A DNA stretch of 6,524 bases. Origin: Candidatus Woesearchaeota archaeon. Its GTDB lineage: Archaea; Nanobdellota; Nanobdellia; Woesearchaeales; GW2011-AR4. Each line of letters begins with the position of its first letter. Positions within the stretch are counted from its first letter, which is position 1. Below, piece after piece: positions 1 to 5,494 of this stretch. Location of the stretch: contig DAOVKD010000040.1 of assembly GCA_030631975.1 (NCBI GenBank), forward strand, positions 1 to 6,524, written 5' to 3'. The position numbers were made by a program, and so were the translations under genes. The notes beneath the pieces are model-generated. The model had not been told where the DNA came from. It searched no databases and saw nothing but the letters and a program-made list of their open reading frames with translations.

Positions 1-374
1 AGCAGAAGTACATTATAATAGAAAAGGATGCAGAGAAATGTACTAGGCTGGTATCAGATGGGGAATCTGTTTTGCAGGGTGATGCTTTGGATCCAAATGT
101 CCTGAAAAAATCAGGAATCGGGAAAGCAAAAGGGTTGATAGCTACGTTGGGGGAAGATTCTGAAAATATATACCTTATAATGTCGGCTGCTGAGCTCAAT
201 CCAAAACTTTATCTGGCTGCAAAGGCAGAGGAAGAGCATGCTGTTGACAGGCTGCACAATGTCGGAGCCAAAATAGTTGTATTGCCTCAGGTTGTAGGAG
301 GAAAACAGCTTGCAAATGCATTTCTGGAGGTGGAGAAAACAGAAGAGCTGGAGACTGTTAGTAAGAAGAGATAG
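1..374 (+). CDS. TrkA-N (RCK) domain protein, C-terminal part, probable K+ channel/uptake regulator (5' truncated)
   Basis: The reading frame is open from position 3 at the left edge, giving 123 visible residues that end at TAG 372-374. The first visible residues, QKYIIIEKD, look like the second beta strand of a Rossmann fold with its terminal acidic residue, which in RCK domains contacts the ribose of NAD or ATP. They are followed by GDALDPNVLKKSGI, LIATLGEDSENI and a closing VVLPQVVGGKQLANAFL, the usual order in TrkA-N domains of potassium channels and Trk regulators. The GxGxxG loop and any pore helices would lie upstream, outside the window. No TrkA-C domain follows; the protein stops about 20 residues after the RCK core, a form common in two-helix archaeal K+ channels. 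Internal TTG (72) is only an ORF-caller start; homology runs through it. The family call is firm. Channel versus separate regulatory subunit cannot be decided here. Confidence 0.85.
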   Translation, partial: QKYIIIEKDAEKCTRLVSDGESVLQGDALDPNVLKKSGIGKAKGLIATLGEDSENIYLIMSAAELNPKLYLAAKAEEEHAVDRLHNVGAKIVVLPQVVGGKQLANAFLEVEKTEELETVSKKR

Positions 375-404
375 GGTAAGCTACACTAAAAGATATTAAA
401 ATAA

Positions 405-415
405 AAATATAAAAA
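405..415 (+). promoter_or_regulatory. Possible archaeal TATA box for the deoxyhypusine synthase gene
   Basis: An A/T-only stretch containing AAATATAAAAA lies about 50 nt upstream of the ATG at 463, in the 88-nt gap after the upstream gene. The spacing would give a short 5' leader of about 20-25 nt. The whole gap is A-rich, so the exact box is uncertain. Confidence 0.3.
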
Positions 416-462
416 CAAAAACTATTAAAACAAATAGAAAATTCTTTGTTTTGGGCGGTATA

Positions 463-1524
463 ATGGCAGAGAATTATTTTAAAGATAAAGTTGAGGCTAT
501 AAAGCCTGCTAAAGATAAAAAGATTTCTCAGATACTTGATGAGATGAGGAAGACAGGCTTCCAGGGAAGAAGTTTGGCTGAAGCTGCTGAAATTCTTGAG
601 GCTATGATAACAGACAAAGATACAACAATATTGTTTGGCTATGCAGCCTCTTTATCAACAACAGGGCAATGGAAGATAATTAATTGGTTAATAGAGAATC
701 ATTATATTGATATTTTAGCTGCTACAGGGGCAAATCTTTCTGAAGATATTATAGAGGCAATGGGTTGCAGCTATTACCAGTGCAGTCCAACAGTAAATGA
801 CGAGCAATTCTTCAAACAGGGCTTTAACAGGTACTATGACCTTTTCGGCAGGGAAAATGAGTATCTAAAGATGACTGAACTGATTGCAGAGTTTATTTTG
901 ACTCTGGATCAAAATAATAAATACTCCTCCAGAGAATTTTTATATTTATTTGGAAAATGGCTTGGAGGAAAAGGCATTAAGAGCATTGTAGCTGTGGCTG
1001 CAGAGAATAATGTTCCTGTTTTCTGCCCGGCTATAATAGACAGCCCTTATGGCGATGCTGCTTTAATTGCTGAAAGCAGGGGGTTTCATTTAATACTCGA
1101 TGGAGTGAAAGATTATGTTGAGTTTATGAGATTAAGCGAGAATGTAAAAAATACTGCTGTTGTGTATATTGGCGGAGGTGTTCCAAAGGATTTTATACAG
1201 CTGTTTGCAGTGACTGCTGATTTATTGTATCCTGACAGGAAGGTTCCTAACAGGGCAGGTTCACAAACCAGAGAAGGAGCAATTGAGGAGCAATATTATC
1301 CCCATAAATATGCTGTTCAGATAACTACAGACAGCCCGCAGTGGGGAAGTCTTTCTGGCTGCACATTTGATGAAGCTGTTTCTTGGGGCAAGGAAACAAA
1401 GCAAGGAAGATATATACAGTGTTACTGCGATGCAACAATTGCCTTGCCCATAATTTCCCATGCTTTAGCAGAAAGGTTGGAAGGCAAGAGAGAAGGAAGG
1501 CAGTTTGGCTTGAGGTTTAAGTGA
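463..1524 (+). CDS. dys: Deoxyhypusine synthase family protein
   Basis: The product is 353 aa from ATG 463. Deoxyhypusine synthase (DHS) uses NAD to move the 4-aminobutyl group of spermidine onto a lysine of archaeal aIF5A, the first step to hypusine. Visible signatures are ILAATGANLSEDI (NAD/substrate region), VVYIGGGVPKDFI, and SLSGCTFDEAVSWGK, whose lysine (about residue 310) matches the enzyme-intermediate lysine of DHS. CYCDATIALPI follows, and the protein ends soon after, so it is complete. ATG 463 is preferred to the in-frame TTG at 451, because the three extra codons between them add nothing recognisable and GGGCGGT just upstream of the ATG may act as a weak ribosome site. It stands alone, with a TATA-like element upstream and a T-rich terminator downstream. 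The GGGVPKDFI segment lacks the HH found in the human enzyme (GGGVVKHHI, from memory). A DHS-like homospermidine synthase or another paralogue therefore remains possible. Family certain; exact substrate less so. Confidence 0.9.
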   Translation: MAENYFKDKVEAIKPAKDKKISQILDEMRKTGFQGRSLAEAAEILEAMITDKDTTILFGYAASLSTTGQWKIINWLIENHYIDILAATGANLSEDIIEAMGCSYYQCSPTVNDEQFFKQGFNRYYDLFGRENEYLKMTELIAEFILTLDQNNKYSSREFLYLFGKWLGGKGIKSIVAVAAENNVPVFCPAIIDSPYGDAALIAESRGFHLILDGVKDYVEFMRLSENVKNTAVVYIGGGVPKDFIQLFAVTADLLYPDRKVPNRAGSQTREGAIEEQYYPHKYAVQITTDSPQWGSLSGCTFDEAVSWGKETKQGRYIQCYCDATIALPIISHALAERLEGKREGRQFGLRFK

Positions 1525-1527
1525 CTG

Positions 1528-1567
1528 GTTTTTTCTTATTTATTTTTTAATTTTTATATTGTTTTTG
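1528..1567 (+). terminator. T-rich archaeal-type terminator after the deoxyhypusine synthase gene
   Basis: Starting 4 nt after the TGA stop there are successive T runs (6, 6 and 5 T, then 5 T after TATATTG) without a preceding GC stem. Archaeal intrinsic termination works on such U-tracts alone. Confidence 0.55.
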
Positions 1568-1716
1568 AGTATTATTTTTAATTATTATTAATCTTTTGAA
1601 TTTTAGGCCTCCCCACTATGGTCGGCTTCTATTGGATGCACACCGTTAAGAACACGTTCGCATTGTTTCGTGTTTCTATTTCTTTTTGTGTAGAACCAAT
1701 TGATACAATAATAAGT
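1568..1716. other. Non-coding spacer with a higher-GC island and one hairpin
   Basis: This separates the synthase terminator from the tRNA promoter. Most of it is A/T, but 1606-1665 is clearly richer in G and C and of higher complexity than the DNA either side. Inside it AACACG (1651-1656) pairs with CGTGTT (1669-1674) across a 12-nt loop, with a flanking G-U pair. No RNA family, RNA-gene fold or convincing coding frame was found. The minus-strand frame through it runs on into the tRNA gene and is not credible as a gene. It could be a decayed gene end or an unrecognised RNA. Confidence 0.3.
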
Positions 1717-1724
1717 TTTATAAA
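1717..1724 (+). promoter_or_regulatory. TATA box of the tRNA-Ser gene
   Basis: TTTATAAA is centred about 28 nt upstream of the mature tRNA 5' nucleotide (G, 1749) and is preceded by purine-rich AATAAG as a possible BRE. With the usual 25-27 nt from TATA centre to start, transcription would begin within a few nucleotides of the mature 5' end, so the 5' leader is very short or absent. Confidence 0.65.
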
Positions 1725-1778
1725 CAAATATGATTACTTTTTCCATGTGCCGATGTCGCATAACCTGGCATTGCGCTG

Positions 1779-1808
1779 ATTCTAGCGTCATGTGACCTAG
1801 AAGTGTAA
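1779..1808 (+). other. tRNA intron 1, 30 nt, between tRNA positions 29 and 30 (5' strand of the anticodon stem)
   Basis: The boundaries are fixed by the tRNA fold: only CTG + GC restores five pairs with GCCAG. They coincide with a BHB motif. The exon segment GCGC (1773-1776) pairs with intron GTGT (1803-1806) as the 4-bp central helix, with two G-U pairs. Bulge TGA is cut after TG and bulge AAG after AA, each after the second base as archaeal splicing endonuclease does. The intron body closes with TTCTAG/CTAGAA (6 bp, 1780-1785 with 1797-1802). The helix outside the second bulge is not obvious, so it may be a relaxed (one-sided) form. Confidence 0.85.
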
Positions 1809-1848
1809 GCCTTGAGAGCCAGTTCCCGCAAGGGTATCCCGGTTCAAA

Positions 1849-1882
1849 TTGGAGAAAGGTTCACTGCCTTAGCCAATGGAAG
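1849..1882 (+). other. tRNA intron 2, 34 nt, between tRNA positions 59 and 60 (T loop)
   Basis: Excision joins TTCAAA to T and restores the standard 7-nt T loop between CCCGG and CCGGG. Exon TTCA (1843-1846) pairs with intron TGGA (1877-1880), with one G-U, as the central helix. The T stem serves as the outer helix. The 3' bulge AGT is cut after AG and the 5' bulge AAT after AA. The intron interior folds by TTGG/CCAA and AAGG/CCTT around loop TTCACTG. The TTGG/CCAA helix competes with the third base of the 5' bulge, so this is a slightly irregular BHB. Cuts 1-2 nt away would also leave a plausible 7-nt loop (TTCAAGT), but the chosen pair fits the bulge rule best. Confidence 0.8.
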
Positions 1883-1896
1883 TCCGGGCGTCGGCG

Positions 1897-1918
1897 TTTT
1901 TGTTTTTGCCTATTTTTT
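1897..1918 (+). terminator. Poly-T terminator of the tRNA-Ser gene
   Basis: Runs of 5, 5 and 6 T begin immediately after the discriminator base. This is the usual U-tract terminator of an archaeal monocistronic tRNA. Confidence 0.6.
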
Positions 1919-1943
1919 CTTAAAAATCCTTCTAAACAAACCC

Positions 1944-3797
1944 TTATCTTTTTTCCTGTTTTTCCTTTTCAAGACTGTTTCCTAGTTCTTTTATCTGTTT
2001 TTCCAAGTCTTTGTAGCTAAATTCTTCTTTTTTACCCAAAGGTTTCTTTTTTATCTTCTCTTTTATCCCCCTAAAAATATTTAATAAGTATTCTTTTATT
2101 ATTTGTTTTTTCTCTGCTGCGCTGCCCAATTCCTTAATACCTCCCTGTTCTTCTGTAGCCTCAGCTTTTTTTCTTTTGAATATAATTAGTGGAATTAAAA
2201 TAAAAATTAAGGCTGCAATACAAGCAAGTATTGTACACGCCTTAATTGGTCTTTCTTCCTCATCTTCGATTGTTGTTACAGGTATATCCTTACCAGGCTC
2301 TTCTTCTTTTTCTTCCTCGCTTGCTCCTTCAGATCTTTCTGCACCTAAAGTTACTTCTTCAGCTTTTTGTTGTTCTTCGGTTTCCTGTTGCTCTTCACCA
2401 TCTTCCTTCTCTTCTGCTATTGGGATTTCTTCTTCCCCGCCTGGAACTTTTATTATTATTTTGTCCTTTACAACAAAAACCTGATTGGCTGCTGATTTGT
2501 AAATAACTGTTATATTAAAATAATAGATTTCATTCAAAGATGGAGTAATGATTGGAGAATCAAATATCATTATACTTTCAAACGGTCTTATGCTGGCGTA
2601 TGCTGTTGAAAAATCCTGGATGCTGGGGATATTCGTGATGTAGCTGAGTTTAACATTCCTGAAATTATGAATTTTGCTTGGATTAGCAACAAATGCTTTA
2701 AGGCTTACTCTTTGATCAGGCGCGGCAATTTGCTGGGAAAACTCATGAGTAATGTAAGGGCAGTCGCAATAAACTTCTATGTTAGAGATGTTTTTTGCAC
2801 TTCTCAGGAATTTGCTTATTTTATAGCTTGCCTCTATAGGTACAGAGTAATTGCCGGTTATTTGGCTTTGAAGCTGCACTACAAGAGTTTTCTTCTCTCC
2901 TGCTTCCAGGGTTCCGCTCCAGCTTATTAGCCTATTATTGCCGGTTGCATCCTTAGGTTTTTTTAAGAGCAAAAGTTTTTCAGGTATTTTTATGTTAAGG
3001 GTTGTTATGCGCAAATCATACTGGTCATTTATGTTCTCAATATCAATTGTAATGTTAAATTTTTCCTGAATGTCAAATTTGCTTTTATTCAATTTAGGGC
3101 TTATTTTTAATGAATAGGGGTATACCTTGCCGCTTATGGTGCTAGAAGTTGTACTTATCTGTTCTATTCCGTCAAAATAGGTTATATTTGCTTTTAACTC
3201 AAAATCACCCGCGCTTAAACCTTTTACCTTGTAAGTGCATATTCTTATCTGCGTTGGATACACATTAGCATTAAATATTATATTCTCAGAGATTTTTTTA
3301 CAGCCTTCTAAATCAGTGACTGAAACAGAAGAGGGAATCTTGAGTACTGCTGTGACATCTTCTGCAACAACACCAGCAGTATTTTCAATAGCCAGCTCTG
3401 CGATAGTCTCTTCGTCTATCAAAAGATTATTTTGTTCAATTGTATTTGTTACATCTATCTTTGATTTAATTTGCGACACATCTAGGAGTGCTTTGTATAC
3501 ATCATGGTAGTCAGTATAGTCCCTGTAAGAGAAGGAAACATTCCTTATGCATATGTAAAAATTATCCTTGATTTTACACTCTCCGCTTGCTATTATAACC
3601 CCAGAAATATCAATTTCTATGTATACTTTACTGCTTATAGGGTCTATTCTGAATTCAAAAAGATGGTCCGATATATTAATGATATCTCTGTCTTCGATAG
3701 TCCCTGAATAAACAGATTCACTATAAATTGAAAATGCATTGGGCATTAAAATAAGTATAAAGATTACAGAAACGAAAAACAGGTCTCTTTTTTGCAT
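1944..3797 (-). CDS. Secreted/membrane-anchored surface protein with beta-rich repeats, acidic stalk and C-terminal transmembrane anchor
   Basis: The product is 617 aa, with no confident family match. Residues 1-23 form a signal peptide or N-terminal anchor (basic QKR, then a hydrophobic core). About 115-450 looks like three tandem beta-sandwich modules of the CARDB/COG1361 kind, with recurring phrases such as LAIENTAG, ITIDIENIND and KAFVANPSKIHNF. Sequons such as NIT and NIS are present. Cysteines pair by spacing (73/83, 166/187, 344/346). Residues 453-518 are a Glu-rich, low-complexity stalk. Residues 519-540 are a transmembrane helix followed by KRKK. The last 75 or so residues are a Lys/Glu-rich cytoplasmic tail with a likely coiled coil at about 588-615. 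The expected topology is beta modules outside and tail inside. ATG 3797 is chosen because it opens the signal peptide; no Shine-Dalgarno lies close by. It follows the AMP phosphorylase gene on the same strand after 76 nt and may be co-transcribed. A role in surface structure or attachment is a guess. Confidence 0.8.
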   Translation of the reverse strand: MQKRDLFFVSVIFILILMPNAFSIYSESVYSGTIEDRDIINISDHLFEFRIDPISSKVYIEIDISGVIIASGECKIKDNFYICIRNVSFSYRDYTDYHDVYKALLDVSQIKSKIDVTNTIEQNNLLIDEETIAELAIENTAGVVAEDVTAVLKIPSSVSVTDLEGCKKISENIIFNANVYPTQIRICTYKVKGLSAGDFELKANITYFDGIEQISTTSSTISGKVYPYSLKISPKLNKSKFDIQEKFNITIDIENINDQYDLRITTLNIKIPEKLLLLKKPKDATGNNRLISWSGTLEAGEKKTLVVQLQSQITGNYSVPIEASYKISKFLRSAKNISNIEVYCDCPYITHEFSQQIAAPDQRVSLKAFVANPSKIHNFRNVKLSYITNIPSIQDFSTAYASIRPFESIMIFDSPIITPSLNEIYYFNITVIYKSAANQVFVVKDKIIIKVPGGEEEIPIAEEKEDGEEQQETEEQQKAEEVTLGAERSEGASEEEKEEEPGKDIPVTTIEDEEERPIKACTILACIAALIFILIPLIIFKRKKAEATEEQGGIKELGSAAEKKQIIKEYLLNIFRGIKEKIKKKPLGKKEEFSYKDLEKQIKELGNSLEKEKQEKR

Positions 3798-3824
3798 TTT
3801 AATTGCAGATTTATGGTGATTCTG

Positions 3825-3839
3825 CCCACCCGCCTCCCC
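3825..3839 (-). promoter_or_regulatory. G-rich element (GGGG, GGG, GGG runs) in the leader of the surface-protein gene
   Basis: On the minus strand this reads GGGGAGGCGGGTGGG, about 28-42 nt upstream of the surface-protein ATG. It contains a perfect Shine-Dalgarno-like GGAGG but is too far from the start to serve it, and no start codon lies in frame close behind it. It stands out in an otherwise AT-rich region. Function unknown. Confidence 0.3.
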
Positions 3840-3865
3840 TAAAAAAGGCGCATCCCCTCTTTTAG
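3839..3865 (-). terminator. Ten-base-pair hairpin between the AMP phosphorylase and surface-protein genes
   Basis: On the minus strand CTAAAAGAGG pairs with CCTTTTTTAG (one G-U) around a 7-nt loop, GGATGCG. It begins 8 nt past the AMP phosphorylase stop codon. Six T lie in its 3' arm, but what follows is G-rich, not T-rich. It could be a partial terminator, an RNA-stability element or a leader structure of the downstream gene. The pairing is clear; the role is inferred. Confidence 0.4.
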
Positions 3866-3873
3866 ATTAAATG

Positions 3874-5358
3874 TTATTTTACAACAAAACCGTTTGTGTT
3901 TTTTAGGGCTTCTTTAGCAAACTCAAGTTTCTGTCTGCTTTCGGAATAGATTGTAAAAAGTTTGTGATTTTTCTTTACTTTATCTCCGACATGCCTGTAT
4001 AAATAGATTCCAGTGCCCCTGTTTAGCGGGGCGCCTGCAATCCGTGCTATCCTTGAAATTGTTCTGTTGTCTATTCTTTTTACAATTCCAGTTTTATTTG
4101 CCGCAACGTCATATTTAAACTTTCCAATTTTTATTTTCTCAGGGTTAAAGATACCTCCCTGCTGGGCTCTGATAATTTCCTTCATTTTATTATAAGCGCG
4201 GCCAGAATTCAATATTTTCAAAACCTTTTTTTTACCTTCTTTTATCCCCACCATTTTAAAAATTTCGTAAGCCATCGCAACACACTTTTTTTCTAAATCC
4301 AGGGGTCTTCTTTTATCTCTGCTTAACAACCACAAGACATCTCTTGCTTCCAATGCAGGTCCGATTCCATTGCCTATCGGCTGGGAGCCATCTGTAATTA
4401 TGACCTTGACATGTTTCCTGAGTTTTTTCCCTATTTCCTCAAAGTCTTTCTTTAATTTTAAAGCTTCTTCTTTATTTTTTACTTTGGCTCCATTGCCTAT
4501 CGGAATATCAATCAGTATATGAGTGCTCGACACAGAATACTTCTTTGCCATTATAGAAGCTAAAAGCTGGCTTTCAGCATCAATCTCAAGGGTTTTCTCG
4601 ACATTTATTATTTTGTCATCAGCAGGAGCCAGATTTAAGGAACCTCCCCACACAATGCAGCCATTGGTTTTTGCTATTATCCTCTTCATCTTTTTTATTG
4701 GAAATGATACTTTAGCAAGAACTTCCATTGTATCTGCAGTTCCTGCAGGGCTTGTTATTGATCTGCTGGATGTCTTTGGGATTGTCAATCCGGAAGCAGC
4801 TATTATTGGAACCAAAACCATTGTGGTCCTATTGCCTGGTATTCCTCCTATGGAATGCTTGTCAATTACAGGATATTTATCCAGATTTAGAATATCGCCA
4901 TGTCTGGCCATTGCCCTTGTGAGCATTATGGTTTCACTTATGGACACCAGATTTGTATAGCATGCTGCAACAAAAAACGTAAGTTCCGGGGCGCTTAGCT
5001 TGTTATGGACAATATCCCACACTATCTGGTCAATTTCCTTTTTACTTAAGCTCTTTCCATCCAGTTTTTTCTTGATAAACTCTATAGAAAGCGGCTTGCG
5101 GGTCAGGTTTATGGTAACTTTATCTTTATTTTTCAGTTTTAAGGAGTCAAGAACTTCTTCATAAACGCCTATACTTCCTACTGGAACTGTTTTGGAACTC
5201 TCTGTAATATTTAGCGCAACTGTCTCAATTTTTCTGCCTTTTTTTATCTTGATCCTGTCCATGTTGTGTATATCCAACTTCCCGGCATCCTTCCCATTCA
5301 AAATGGCAACTAAAGGTCCTCCGGTTGCAATGTCCATGTCCTTGACGTTAAGCTTCAT
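3874..5358 (-). CDS. deoA: AMP phosphorylase (archaeal nucleoside phosphorylase family)
   Basis: The product is 494 aa from this ATG, or 500 aa from an ATG six codons upstream (5376); family members are about 500 aa. The enzyme phosphorolyses AMP, and also CMP or UMP, to the free base and ribose-1,5-bisphosphate. That product normally goes to ribose-1,5-bisphosphate isomerase and type III RuBisCO in archaeal nucleotide salvage. Domains in order: an N-terminal beta domain of about 85 residues specific to the archaeal type (DIATGGPLVAILN), an alpha region, the phosphate/nucleotide-binding DKHSIGGIPGNRTT at about 166-179, KTSSRSITSPAGTADTMEVL at about 195-214, WGGSLNLAPADD, and a C-terminal PYNP-type domain (KYDVAANKTGIVKRI, APLNRGTGIYLYRHVGDKV). 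Glycolytic or thymidine-only relatives lack the N-terminal domain. The shorter start is favoured because MKLNVKDMDI matches how the family begins and the TATA box at 5391-5397 predicts transcription from about 5368, below the upstream ATG. Neither isomerase nor RuBisCO is in the window. Confidence 0.93.
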   Translation of the reverse strand: MKLNVKDMDIATGGPLVAILNGKDAGKLDIHNMDRIKIKKGRKIETVALNITESSKTVPVGSIGVYEEVLDSLKLKNKDKVTINLTRKPLSIEFIKKKLDGKSLSKKEIDQIVWDIVHNKLSAPELTFFVAACYTNLVSISETIMLTRAMARHGDILNLDKYPVIDKHSIGGIPGNRTTMVLVPIIAASGLTIPKTSSRSITSPAGTADTMEVLAKVSFPIKKMKRIIAKTNGCIVWGGSLNLAPADDKIINVEKTLEIDAESQLLASIMAKKYSVSSTHILIDIPIGNGAKVKNKEEALKLKKDFEEIGKKLRKHVKVIITDGSQPIGNGIGPALEARDVLWLLSRDKRRPLDLEKKCVAMAYEIFKMVGIKEGKKKVLKILNSGRAYNKMKEIIRAQQGGIFNPEKIKIGKFKYDVAANKTGIVKRIDNRTISRIARIAGAPLNRGTGIYLYRHVGDKVKKNHKLFTIYSESRQKLEFAKEALKNTNGFVVK

Positions 5359-5390
5359 TTTAGGATTTGATTGCATTAATTTTTATTTTT

Positions 5391-5397
5391 CTTATAG
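5391..5397 (-). promoter_or_regulatory. Possible TATA box of the AMP phosphorylase gene
   Basis: The minus strand reads CTATAAG, followed by A/T-rich DNA. A start site 25-27 nt downstream would fall near 5368, about 10 nt before the preferred ATG (5358). That implies a nearly leaderless mRNA, consistent with the lack of a Shine-Dalgarno site at either candidate start. Confidence 0.35.
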
Positions 5398-5494
5398 TAA
5401 TCAACTTAATCTATTCTGCATTAAATTTATTTCAATCTTTTTTTCACAATTATTTGTTAATTCACTATTTGATATTTAACTTTATCTCCTTTTT

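Larger units (their letters stand above)
1749..1896 (+). tRNA. tRNA-Ser(UGA) with two non-canonical introns
   Basis: Read straight through, the DNA does not fold into a tRNA. Removing 1779-1808 and 1849-1882 gives an 84-nt class II tRNA. Acceptor 1749-1755 pairs with 1889-1895 (7 bp, one G-U). The D arm is GCAT/TTGC (three pairs plus a T-T) with a loop AACCTGGCA that keeps A14, GG and A21. The anticodon stem CTG|GC pairs perfectly with GCCAG, with loop CTTGAGA, T33 and anticodon TGA at 1813-1815. The long variable arm is CCC-GCAA-GGG (1825-1834). The T stem CCCGG/CCGGG closes a normal TTCAAAT loop. The discriminator is G (1896), as expected for archaeal serine tRNAs, and CCA is not encoded. 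It is the only tRNA in the window; it has its own TATA box, ends at a T run, and converges on the minus-strand surface-protein gene. Anticodon and long variable arm both point to serine. Confidence 0.92.

Noticed and set aside
451..462. TTG start giving four extra residues on deoxyhypusine synthase
   Set aside because: ATG at 463 is a better start codon, has a G-rich stretch just upstream and loses nothing conserved.
1603..1791. Minus-strand 62-codon frame ahead of and into the tRNA
   Set aside because: It begins inside the tRNA-Ser gene and crosses its promoter. The tRNA evidence is far stronger and the protein has no recognisable features.
1776..1792. Alternative anticodon arm read directly from the contiguous DNA (loop near TTCTAG, possible CTA or TCT anticodon)
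   Set aside because: It gives no 5-bp stem with a 7-nt loop and puts no T at position 33. The spliced reading gives a perfect stem and a serine anticodon that agrees with the long variable arm.
2176..2506. Two plus-strand Ser- or Leu-rich frames
   Set aside because: They are antisense shadows of the Glu-rich stalk and TM region of the surface protein; GAA/GAG repeats read backwards give Ser and Leu codons.
4523..4960. Plus-strand 145-codon frame
   Set aside because: It lies wholly antisense to the conserved core of AMP phosphorylase and has no homology signal of its own.
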